From contig RQSC01000808.1 of NCBI GenBank assembly GCA_013416795.1, positions 52,616-75,918 on the forward strand: 23,303 bases of DNA, read 5' to 3'. The position numbers were made by a program, and so were the translations under genes. Origin of the DNA: Prasinococcaceae sp. CCMP 1430. Lineage: Eukaryota; Prasinodermophyta; Palmophyllophyceae; Prasinococcales; Prasinococcaceae. Positions 7,906 through 16,230 of this stretch are shown one piece after another. Position 1 is the stretch's first letter. Every line of letters begins with the position of its first letter. Under the pieces are notes generated by a model. It was not told where the DNA came from. It saw nothing but the letters and a program-made list of their open reading frames with translations, and made no database searches.

Positions 7906-10551
7906 TCACTTGATGAGCTTGGCGAGCCACGGCAGCTCCTTGTCGGCTCGCGCCGCGAGCCCCAGGTCGGCGATGGACACGTTGAGCCCCACCTTGGCCC
8001 GCGCATGCCGCCTGTCGCCGTTCTCCAGCAGCAGCAGCCGTGAGGCGCCCATGCGCTGGACGGCGGCGTGCAGCGCGCCCGAACCGGCCGGAGGCAGCGG
8101 CAGCGCGTGCGCCTTGCACAGCTCGGCATGCGAGCGCAGCACGGTGCCGACCTCCGTCTCTTGCACGCCCGCTCGTTGCGTCTCTCTCGCGACAGCCGCC
8201 ATGAGCACTCGCTCGTGCAGGGAGAGCGACATCACGGACTTCACGGCCGCGCCCTCGAACATCTCCTTCACGGCGGCATTCACGTCCTTGATGGTGGCCA
8301 TCTCGCCGCCGCGCTCCTCGGTGCACTCGGCCGCGCGACGGCACATCTCCAGCGCGCGTCGCACGTCGCCGCTCACGGCTGCCACCTTGCGGCTAGCGAA
8401 GTCCACCGCCTCGGGCGCGAACGCGCCCTCGCACGCGCCGAGGCGCGCGCGCACGATCTGCTCGATCTGCTCGCGCACGTAGGGCTGGAAGGGCGTGCGG
8501 CGCAGCCCCGCGCGGCTGAGGATGCGCGGGAGCAGGCGCTCGGGAAGGTCCATGGTGTTCGCGATGCCGATCACCGCGAGGCGAGGCACGCCCTTGCGCG
8601 GCGCCGCCAGGGACCACTCGAAGAGGTTGTACAGCACCTCCTGGCGGCGCGTCACCAGCGAGTCGAGCTCGTCGACGACGAGGAGCGTCGCGGGCGCGGC
8701 CGTCGCGTCGGCTCCCCGGCCCGTGCCGCCGGCCTTGCCGCGCTTGGCCGAGCCCGCCGCCCAAGCGCCGCCCGCCGCCGGCGTGAAGCGCTCCTGCAGC
8801 AGGTCGAGCGCCTGCGAGGGCCCCACGTAGTGGCCGTGCAGTGCCTCGTAGATCGAGCTGTACGCGTGTTGGGGCGATGGCAGCCGCAGGCCGTTGATCA
8901 TCACCAGCTGGAAGGGCGCCTGGTTGGCCTCCTTTGCCTCCTTCCTGGCGGCGCGCATGACCTCCATGACCGTGGCGGTCTTGCCGGTGCCGGGCACGCC
9001 CGAAATGTACAGGCAGCGCCCCGCACCCGCGCCCGCGCCCGCTCCCACTATGCCCTTGACGAACGAATGCACCGCCTCGCGCTCCTTCTCGCGACACGGC
9101 AGGCTCGCGGGCAGGGCGGCGAGCTGCAGCATCTCCCTCGCGCGCTGCAGGGGCGTGCGCTTGCGGTCCCGCACCCACTGCGGGATGGCCTGCGCGCCCA
9201 TGCCGTACACGCACGACGCGGCACCCGCCGCCTCGGCGTCCTCGAAGCCCATCGCGCGTCGCGCGGAGGCGCCCGCGCGACCGTTGGCGGCGCGCGCGCT
9301 CGCCTTGCTGCGCGAGCCGCCCGCGCCACCCTTGGCGCTCGCGCCCTTCCCACTGCCCTTGCGGCCGACGCGCTTGCCCGTGCCGCCAGCCAGGGCGCGC
9401 TCGCGGCGCCTCTCCATGCGCGGATCGAACGCGCGCGCGTCCTCATCGCCCTCGTCGTCGTCGTCGCTCCCCGCCCAGTCGTCGTCGGAGGCGTCCTCGG
9501 CGTCGCTCCACTCCTCGCGCTCGCCCTCCGCCCTGCGTCTGAAGCGCTGCCAGCCGGCGTCATAGTCGTACTCGCACATGTACACATCGTCCTTGTTGAC
9601 GCGCGCGTACATCTCGAGCTCCGCGGTGGCGTCCCCGATCGCGTGGTTGTTGGCCATCGCCTGGAAGGCGGCCCGCCCGAGCACGCACGCGACGCCCGTC
9701 GCGCTGGCGACCTCCTGTGCGTCGACGTGGTTGGAAAGGAAGACCTCGCGCCGGCCGTGGTGCGGCTGGCGGCCGGGGCCCGTGTGCTCGGGCTTGTAGA
9801 ACCAGCGCCCGCTGAACATCTCGGTACCATCGGCCTCGCGCCAGATGGCCTCGATGCGCGCAAGCTCGTACTGGTGCGCGAGGAACTTCTCGCGCGGCGT
9901 GCGCGCGCAGCCGCGTCCGCCGCCGGCGGCCTTTGCGTCGGCGCAGGCGGAGGCGCCCGCACGGGCGGCGGCCTCGCCGTCCCCGACTTTGACGCTCCCC
10001 ACGCACTTGGGGCAGAACCAGTCGCCCTCGGGCACGCGCGTGAGCTTCGGGCGCAGGCAGTCCAGGTGGTAGCCACCCAGGCAGCCGTCGCACTCGAGCA
10101 TGACGTCCTTGCCGGGCGCGTCGCATGCGAGGCCGCACACCTCGCAGAGGTCCTCCGCCTCGTCCTCGGCGACGTCGCCGTCCATGCTCACGTACACAAC
10201 GTCGCCGATGCGCACTTTGGTCTCCCAGCCGTCGCTCAGCGCCACCTGGCGGAGCGCGACACGCTTGGGGCCGCGAGGCGCCGGCGCCTTTCCCCTTGCC
10301 TTGCCCTTGCCGTTGGCGATCGCCTTGCGAGCCTGCTTGGCCTTGGGTGTGGGAGGGGCCTTGGGCGAGGGAGAGGCGCTCGGCTCGTCATCATCCTCGT
10401 CCGAACTTCCTGCATCCCCAGCGTCGAGCTCCTCAACGGCATCCTCGAACTGGTCGTCGCTCTCGGAGTCGCCGCGCGCGGTGGCGGCGGCGGCGGCCTT
10501 GGCGGCGCGCGCCCTACCCCGTGCGGCGGCCGNCACGTCCGCAGCCGCCAC
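7906..10551 (-). CDS. ORC1: Origin recognition complex subunit 1 (BAH-PHD-AAA+)
   Basis: An essentially intronless frame of about 880 codons. Residues 1-110 are low-complexity, acidic then basic. A BAH domain starts at about 113 (VRIGDVVYV), is interrupted by a PHD finger at 136-183 (CEVCG, ECDGC, YHLDC, WFCPKC), and resumes at about 230-350 (FSGRWFYKPEHT, EVFLSNHVD). Such a PHD insertion is characteristic of plant and algal ORC1, which uses it to read histone H3 tails. A basic linker leads to the AAA+ module: Walker A GVPGTGKT near 518-525, Walker B LLVVDELDSL near 620, and GIANTMDLPERLLPRILSR (sensor 1 and arginine-finger region). A C-terminal winged-helix region ends at LAKLIK. ORC1 binds origins with ORC2-6 and Cdc6 to load MCM. 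The start is unresolved: the frame's first candidate codon is GTG at 10551, and an N lies at 10533. An optional first exon is discussed in the findings. Confidence 0.95.
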   Translation of the reverse strand: MAAADVXAAARGRARAAKAAAAATARGDSESDDQFEDAVEELDAGDAGSSDEDDDEPSASPSPKAPPTPKAKQARKAIANGKGKARGKAPAPRGPKRVALRQVALSDGWETKVRIGDVVYVSMDGDVAEDEAEDLCEVCGLACDAPGKDVMLECDGCLGGYHLDCLRPKLTRVPEGDWFCPKCVGSVKVGDGEAAARAGASACADAKAAGGGRGCARTPREKFLAHQYELARIEAIWREADGTEMFSGRWFYKPEHTGPGRQPHHGRREVFLSNHVDAQEVASATGVACVLGRAAFQAMANNHAIGDATAELEMYARVNKDDVYMCEYDYDAGWQRFRRRAEGEREEWSDAEDASDDDWAGSDDDDEGDEDARAFDPRMERRRERALAGGTGKRVGRKGSGKGASAKGGAGGSRSKASARAANGRAGASARRAMGFEDAEAAGAASCVYGMGAQAIPQWVRDRKRTPLQRAREMLQLAALPASLPCREKEREAVHSFVKGIVGAGAGAGAGRCLYISGVPGTGKTATVMEVMRAARKEAKEANQAPFQLVMINGLRLPSPQHAYSSIYEALHGHYVGPSQALDLLQERFTPAAGGAWAAGSAKRGKAGGTGRGADATAAPATLLVVDELDSLVTRRQEVLYNLFEWSLAAPRKGVPRLAVIGIANTMDLPERLLPRILSRAGLRRTPFQPYVREQIEQIVRARLGACEGAFAPEAVDFASRKVAAVSGDVRRALEMCRRAAECTEERGGEMATIKDVNAAVKEMFEGAAVKSVMSLSLHERVLMAAVARETQRAGVQETEVGTVLRSHAELCKAHALPLPPAGSGALHAAVQRMGASRLLLLENGDRRHARAKVGLNVSIADLGLAARADKELPWLAKLIK

Positions 10552-10607
10552 GAGGCTAAGGTTTTCGCCCGCCCCGCGCGCGCGCGCCCGCGCGCGCCCC
10601 CCCGCCG

Positions 10608-10620
10608 TTTCCCGCCAAAA
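10608..10620. promoter_or_regulatory. E2F/DP binding site upstream of ORC1
   Basis: TTTCCCGCCAAAA on the plus strand reads TTTTGGCGGGAAA toward ORC1. It is the high-affinity near-palindromic E2F form, and 13 bases are very unlikely to match by chance. ORC1 is a classical E2F target in plants and animals, so the position, about 60 bp upstream of the first ORC1 codon, fits. Confidence 0.75.
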
Positions 10621-10639
10621 TCCGGTTCGAGATCAATAC

Positions 10640-10648
10640 AAACCCTAA
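10640..10648. promoter_or_regulatory. Telo-box AAACCCTAA
   Basis: An exact match to the plant telo-box, 20 bp from the E2F site on the side away from ORC1. In plants, telo-boxes accompany other elements in promoters of cycling-cell and ribosomal genes. Only one full copy is present. Confidence 0.45.
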
Positions 10649-11009
10649 CTCACCAAAGCTCTAACCGTAAATCAAACCTGAACATGACGACCAACAACCT
10701 TTCAAGCTTTCAATACTATGGTGCGGCAACCGCATTGCAGGAGACCATATGCATGCCAAGCTGACACCCAACCACCAACACACCAACCAACCAACCACCC
10801 CGACCACCCGAGCCCCCGACCAACTGGCTTGGCAGGCTGGCCGGCTTTTTATCCGCGCTCTATCTGCTGAGCGCAGATCGTTATCCGGCCGGGCGCCTGC
10901 GTGCAGCCCTGGCGGCCGCCGCCTCCGAGCCTCGGATGAAACGCTCGGTCGGTCGGGCACGCTGCGCCGCCGGCCGGACGAGCACACGCCCGCCACCATC
11001 ACGTCATGC

Positions 11010-11054
11010 GGGGGCAAAAAAACGCTTCCGTGAGGCCGGGACAAAAAACGCTTC
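11010..11054 (+). repeat. Imperfect direct repeat around AAAAAACGCTTC
   Basis: Copy 1 at 11010-11028 is a G run, C, an A run, then CGCTTC. Copy 2 at 11038-11054 is GGGACAAAAAACGCTTC. The copies are spaced 27-28 bp apart, in the divergent ORC1/kinase intergenic region. Confidence 0.5.
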
Positions 11055-11383
11055 TGCGCGGCGTATCGGTTGTCTTCTGGGAAATTCTGCTGCCGGTCGC
11101 GTTGAATTTGATACGGGACCCCACCCGCAGCGCAGAATAACGGGTTCCCCGAAGCAATAGTGTGGACGCGGCAGTTTACCACGTGGGGCGTGGGGCCCGA
11201 CCGCTCGCGGGGAGGAGGGACGCGGCGGTCGTTGCGTTCGCCGACGCGGTCGTTACGCCCAGCAGCAGCAACGGCCGCGCTGCGCGCGGGCTGCTGCGCG
11301 CGGCGCGGCGCCCGTCCGGCATCCACCGACCGACCGACGCGCACCTCGGCCGCCGCCCGTCGCGCCGAGAAGCCGAAAGCCGA

Positions 11384-11797
11384 NNNNNNNNNNNNNNNNN
11401 NNNNNNNNNNNNNNNNNNNNNNNNNNNNNNNNNNNNNNNNNNNNNNNNNNNNNNNNNNNNNNNNNNNNNNNNNNNNNNNNNNNNNNNNNNNNNNNNNNNN
11501 NNNNNNNNNNNNNNNNNNNNNNNNNNNNNNNNNNNNNNNNNNNNNNNNNNNNNNNNNNNNNNNNNNNNNNNNNNNNNNNNNNNNNNNNNNNNNNNNNNNN
11601 NNNNNNNNNNNNNNNNNNNNNNNNNNNNNNNNNNNNNNNNNNNNNNNNNNNNNNNNNNNNNNNNNNNNNNNNNNNNNNNNNNNNNNNNNNNNNNNNNNNN
11701 NNNNNNNNNNNNNNNNNNNNNNNNNNNNNNNNNNNNNNNNNNNNNNNNNNNNNNNNNNNNNNNNNNNNNNNNNNNNNNNNNNNNNNNNNNNNNNNNN
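11384..11797. other. Assembly gap (414 N)
   Basis: Positions are all N. The flanks are very GC-rich (CGCGCCGAG to the left, a G run and CGGCGG to the right), so a sequencing dropout in extreme GC is likely. The true length is unknown. Confidence 0.99.
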
Positions 11798-11934
11798 CGG
11801 GGGGGGACGGTGTGTGCGCGAGGGCGAGCGGCGGCGCGGGCTGGCGGCGGCGCGCGGGCGCGCGGCGGTGCGCTGGTTTGGATGGAGCCGAGCGCGCCAG
11901 GCCCAGGCGGGCGTTACAAGCGTGCTGACACGCA

Positions 11935-12110
11935 TCTCCCCCCTCCCCTCCTCCTCTTCCCCGCCCGCATGGCCTCCATTTCCTCCCCCTCTTTCCCCTC
12001 CGCCCCCATCCATCCTCCCCCCACCCCCACCCCCTTCCCCTCCTCGGCGTCCCCGTGCGCCCCACCCCACCCGCGCCACGGCCCACCGCACCCGCCCCAC
12101 CACCCCGCGC
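11935..12110 (+). promoter_or_regulatory. Pyrimidine-rich tract immediately upstream of the kinase start codon
   Basis: About 175 bp are overwhelmingly C and T on the plus strand, ending some 20 bp before the ATG at 12130. It probably covers the core promoter and 5' UTR of the kinase gene. Pyrimidine-rich initiator regions are common in TATA-less genes; the role here is inferred from position only. Confidence 0.4.
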
Positions 12111-12129
12111 AGACGCGACACTCGGTGCA

Positions 12130-14535
12130 ATGAGCGAGGAGCAGATGGACGCGGTCCTTCGAAAGCGCGCGCCGCATCTGCGCGTGGCCGTCGCCGGGAG
12201 CTTCTCGTCGCTGACCGGGAGCTTCTCATCGCAGACCGGGAGCTTCTCGTCGCCGAGCTCGCTCTCGCCGAAGACGCCGCGCACGCTGGAGTCATCGCCG
12301 CGCTCGCCCTCGCCATCAGCCGGCTCGTTCTCAGACTCGCCCAAGCGGGTTTTGGACGCCACGGGTCGCAAGCCCACCGATCATGAGCAGGTGCGGCGAA
12401 CCAATAGCACGGGCGCGCCATCCGCGCTCGTGCGCGCCCGCGCCCACGCGCCGGGCCTCGCCGCGCCCACTGCCCCCCTCCGTCCCTCGAGTGCAGTGAG
12501 TGTCTCAGCCTCTGACTGCGGCGGCCCCGTCCTTCCTCCGCCCCGCTGATACACCAACCCAACCGCGCAGACGATGCTCCGCGAGATGGCCACGAAGGCG
12601 CCCCTGCTGTCGTGCCTGAACGCAACCGAGCGCTCCATCGTGGTGGCGCGCTTGGTGCGTCACGAATACACCGACGGCGACATCATCGTCGCCCAGGGCG
12701 AGCGCGGAGACCACTTCTACCTGCTCACCGAGGGAGACGTCGAGGTGACGTCGAGCGGCGAGGCGAGCGCGGGCGCAGGCGTGGGCCGCAATGGCAGGGG
12801 TGATCTTGCCAGGGCCAGGATGGAGAGCATGGGGGGTTCGGCCGACGAGAAAGGGGAGGAGGTGCACAGGATGCTCGTGCCGGGCGACACCTTCGGCGAG
12901 CTCGCGTTGCTGTACTCGGGCGTGCGCACCGCGACATGCACGGCGCGGGGCGGGCGCGTGGTGTGCTTTGCCCTTGCTCGCCAGACCTTCCGCGCGGTCG
13001 TGCAGAAGACCGCGATGGAGCGCCGCCGCACCAACCTGAGGATCATCAACGGCTGCAGGTTGTTGATGGCGCTCAAGCACTACGAGCGCAATAAGCTGTG
13101 CGACGCAATGCACCCGGTAGACTACGCCGCCGGCACACACATCATCAAGCAGGGCGACGCCGCGTCGGCGGCGTTCCACATCATTGTGAAGGGCGAGGCC
13201 GCCGTCGTCCTGGCGGACTCACCCGATGAGGTGTTGAAGACCATGGAGGCGGGTGCCTACTTCGGCGAGGTGTCTCTGCTAGCGGACACTCCTCCGACGG
13301 CGACTGTGATTGCCGCCACCGATCTGCGCTGCCTGACGATTGAATCGTCAACGTTCCTGCGCCTCGTGAGCTCCGCCGAGCGCCTCTTCGAGTCGAAGAT
13401 GGACCGCTACGCCTTTGACGCGAGCTCTCCCGCCAGGAGGCTTTCGTCGCGCTCCAAGTCCGTGACGAACTTGATGACGTCGATGTCTCTGAACGGCGGA
13501 TCGCCCGCGCGCGCCGACTCGGAGGGACCGGTCTGGCCGCGCGTGGATCCCAAGACCACGCCCGTGCTCTCGGAGCTAGGCTCTGGCTGCACCGCGTGCG
13601 TATACATGTGCCACCTCGACCGAGATGGCATGGGCTCGCACGGGGTGGCCATGAAGGCGGTCACCAAGAAGGCGATCGCCAACCACCCCAAAAAGTTCAA
13701 GCAGGTTGTGCGCGAGACGCACGCGCTCAGCGTGGTGCGGTCTCCTTTTGTGGTGCACCTGGAGGGCAAGGGCCAGGACGACGCCTGCCTGTACCTGGCC
13801 ATTGAGCTTGCCGACGGTGGCACGGTGTTCGAAATGCTCAGCTCGCTCTGGCAAGCCGGGCGCGTGCTCAGCATCGATGCCGCCAAGTTCTACATGGCCG
13901 AGACGGTCGCGGCGATCGAGCATGTCCATCGGGCGGGTTACGTGCACCGCGACATCAAGCCGGAAAACATCCTTCTGGACAGCATGGGTCACGTGCTGCT
14001 GTCAGACTTCGGCTTCACCAAGCAGCTCGACCTTGGCGACACCACCTTCACGTTCTGCGGCACGCCAGACTACCTGGCCCCGGAGACGTTAATCAACTCG
14101 GGCCATGGCCACGGCGTCGACTTCTGGGCGCTGGGCGTGCTACTGTACGAGATGCTCTGCGGCGTGACGCCCTTCCAGGAGGACGATGAGATGAAGATGT
14201 ATTCGCGCATCATGTTCTCGTCGGTTTGGTTTCCCGACGAATTCGACCCGGCCGCGAAGAGCCTCGTCGCGGGACTGCTCGAGCGGGACGTCACGAAGAG
14301 GCGCGGGCTCATGAAGGGGGGGATCGACGACATCAAGTCGCACGCCTTTTTCGAGGGGGTGGACTGGACCGCCGTGAACAACCGACGCATGCCCCCGCCG
14401 TACGTCCCAGGACCAATAACGCCGCTTTCGCCGGCGCAGCGGCAAGCGAAGAGGCCGAACTTGTCGGATCTCACAGAGGCAGACACGACTCTCGAGTACT
14501 CAAAGGAGCACATCGCCTTCTTCGAGACATTCTGA
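12130..14535 (+). CDS. Cyclic-nucleotide-dependent protein kinase (PKG-like AGC kinase), two exons
   Basis: Exon 1 is 12130-12495 (122 codons) and exon 2 is 12571-14535, in phase 0 over a 75-nt intron (donor GTGAGT, acceptor CCGCGCAG). The product is 776 aa. The N-terminus is Ser/Pro-rich with three GSFSS repeats. Two cNMP-binding domains follow. CNB-A has FGELALLY at 230 with Arg241-Thr242, the Arg-Thr pair typical of cGMP-selective sites. CNB-B has FGEVSLL at 353 but Pro364 in place of the phosphate-binding Arg. The kinase domain has a glycine loop G459-S-G461, Lys484, HRDIKPEN with Asp583, DFG at 601 and activation-loop CGTPDYLAPE with Thr620. The protein ends in FETF, an AGC-type C-terminal hydrophobic motif. 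It would phosphorylate Ser/Thr on cyclic-nucleotide signalling. The domain order matches PKG (CNB-CNB-kinase on one chain), not separate PKA R and C subunits. Confidence 0.93.
12496..12570 (+). other. Intron of the cNMP-dependent kinase gene
   Basis: GT-AG intron of 75 nt. Reading through it meets a TGA at 12547-12549. Removal gives an uninterrupted 776-codon frame. Confidence 0.8.
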
Positions 14536-14665
14536 GTGGCGCGCTTTCTCCGCGGCCGAGCCGGTGCGCGAGCGCGCCCGCTCACGCACGGAGCTCACAC
14601 ACACTAATATATTTCCCTTAATACACTGTACAACAAAGATTCCCCTCTGCGCGCTCGCGCTCGCG

Positions 14666-15718
14666 TCATACGGCGTACACGTCACCATCCAGGAAATACA
14701 CGTCTCCGAGCCGCTCACCGAGCAGCGCTTCGTCAAGAGTGAGCGCTGCCTGCGCCGCCGCGCCTGGCAGCACGCAGTGCGACCGCAGCAGCGTGCCATC
14801 GCCGAGGTCGAGCGCCCAAAGGCCCACGCCCGCGCGAGCGCCAGCGAATGCGTCGTGATCCTCGGCGACTCTCACAAGCAAGAGCAAGTTTCGCCGTTCC
14901 ATCTCTTCAGGCACGTACTGCACTCGGCTGCCCTCCGCACACCAGCCCAGGTCGCAAGGGAAACCGCTGGGGTATTCGCGCGCGTGGAAGAGCACGCCGA
15001 GGTGCGTCGGCTCCTCCCCGGAGTGCACACGCGTGCGCGCACGCGTATCGCAGGATGCTTCGCGTGCAACTGCAAAGACGTGGCAGTGGTACAGGTCGTG
15101 CACACTGAGATCAACATGGCGGAGCCCCCCCTCACGTGCGGCGTGCTCAGCCACGTGCTCGAAGAGCCCCGCAAAAAGAGCATCCAGCGCAGCCTCGCCG
15201 AAGCCCGCCCGCGCAAAGTCGGCGCCCACCGGCCTGCAAGCGCCGTACACGGGAGGTTCCACCACGGCGCCGCGCACAGCAAAACCGTCGACGGGCATGG
15301 GTGTGCGCACAGCAATCTCGGCGCCCGAGGCCTCGCGCGTCTGCCACGCGCGTTTCGCAGCGAGCTGCCGCAGCAACGCGCGCGTAGGGGGGGCTAGCGC
15401 TGGCGCTCGCAGGCGCACGAGACACGCAAGCGCATCGGCATCGCACGGGACGCTGTCCTTGCCGTCGTAGCCCGTCTGTGACAGTTCCATGGTCGCCACG
15501 GCAGCGCGCAGCACCCGTCGCGCTGCCGCGCGTGCAAGGTCGGCGTCCCATGTGGCCAGCAGCTCAGCGAAAGCGTCGTCGTTCTCGTGCGCGCTTGCTC
15601 GCGCGAGAGTGGCTCCGCGCGCATTTGTACGTCCATGCGCGCGCGCGCGCGCGACGAGTGCCGGCCCGCCCGTAGCAATGAGGCGCTTGAGCCCGTGACA
15701 GGTGGTGGATGCTATCAT
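14666..15718 (-). CDS. Uncharacterised protein, 350 aa
   Basis: A single open frame from the ATG at 15718 with G/C-rich third positions and a balanced composition. I do not recognise a family. The N-terminal third is Ala/Arg-rich and helical. The rest is mixed alpha/beta with segments that look conserved in style: HVDLSVHDLYHCHVF, LGVLFHAREYPSGFPCDLGW and ERRNLLLLVRVAEDHDAF. There are no transmembrane helices and no clear signal peptide. It converges on the kinase gene with 130 bp between the stop codons. Its start lies only 33 bp from the stop codon of the possible gene upstream on the same strand, leaving almost no room for a separate promoter. It could be a cytosolic or plastid protein. 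Confidence 0.65.
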   Translation of the reverse strand: MIASTTCHGLKRLIATGGPALVARARAHGRTNARGATLARASAHENDDAFAELLATWDADLARAAARRVLRAAVATMELSQTGYDGKDSVPCDADALACLVRLRAPALAPPTRALLRQLAAKRAWQTREASGAEIAVRTPMPVDGFAVRGAVVEPPVYGACRPVGADFARAGFGEAALDALFAGLFEHVAEHAAREGGLRHVDLSVHDLYHCHVFAVAREASCDTRARTRVHSGEEPTHLGVLFHAREYPSGFPCDLGWCAEGSRVQYVPEEMERRNLLLLVRVAEDHDAFAGARAGVGLWALDLGDGTLLRSHCVLPGAAAQAALTLDEALLGERLGDVYFLDGDVYAV

Positions 15719-15751
15719 CGCGTGCACGCTCTCGCGCTCGCGGCCCGCGGC

Positions 15752-16230
15752 TCAGCCGTTGAGCAATGCGGCGATGCCGCCCGCGCCACCGCCAGCACGC
15801 GCGACGAGCGCCTCACCGCCTTTGAATGCGACTGCAAAGCCGCCAGCACCGCTGGCACCGCCGCCGCAGGGACCGAGGAGTAGGCCCGGGTCCGTCTCGA
15901 TGCTGCGGTCGATGCACTGCGTGATGGCGCGTGGGCGCTCATGTCAGATAGAGCAGCGCGCGGCCATGCGGCAGGCCAGGCGATGGCTGTGCGCATGGGT
16001 GGGGTTTGGGACACGGTGGGGACTCTACTCACCTCCTCAACGCGCTTGTCCTCCCACTCTGGGCGCGCACGCCGCAGCCTCTCCTCGGCCGCGCGCCGCG
16101 CCGCCGCTAGCTGCGCACCCGAGCACAGCAGCAGGGCGGGCTCGCGTGCGACAGCTGCCGCCGCGTTTGGCACGAGGTCCACGAGCGCCGCGAGCCGCGC
16201 GGCGATCTCGCGCTCGCCGAGCGCGCGCAC
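15752..16230 (-). CDS. Possible two-exon gene or gene fragment, helical N-part and Gly-rich C-part, start unresolved
   Basis: Exon A (about 16230-16033) joins exon B (15916-15752) in phase 0 over a 116-nt intron with a strong GTGAGT donor and a CACGCAG acceptor. Exon A reads as amphipathic helices (ARLAALVDLVPNAAAAVARE, then PALLLCSGAQL), a pattern loosely like mTERF-type helical repeats. Exon B is Gly/Ala-rich (DPGLLLGPCGGG, GGAGGIAALLNG) and ends at a TGA. Third positions are strongly G/C in both. There is no in-frame ATG: upstream the frame meets a stop at 16303-16305, and the first usable codon is a GTG at 16230. The exon overlaps the 5' part of the RUS frame on the other strand. It may be a real gene with an unfound first exon, a truncated gene, or antisense shadow. 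Confidence 0.4.

Larger units (their letters stand above)
10552..12129. other. Divergent intergenic region between ORC1 and the cNMP-dependent kinase, with an assembly gap
   Basis: This is a head-to-head promoter region of about 1.58 kb, of which 414 bp are unknown. It contains, from the ORC1 side: a CG-alternating tract, the E2F site and telo-box, an A+T-richer stretch (10625-10760), a CAAC-rich stretch (10760-10800), an imperfect AAAACGCTTC direct repeat, the N gap, and a pyrimidine-rich tract next to the kinase start. No gene is supported in the readable parts. Confidence 0.6.

Noticed and set aside
8068-10764. Plus-strand open frame of nearly 900 codons across from ORC1
   Set aside because: It is the antisense shadow of ORC1. 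Its length follows from high GC and the codon usage of the real gene; the translation is Ala/Arg/Leu/His-rich without domains.
10661-12625. Minus-strand 654-codon frame running through the assembly gap
   Set aside because: Most of its length is unknown residues from N, and the readable parts are Arg/Ser/Gly-rich noise.
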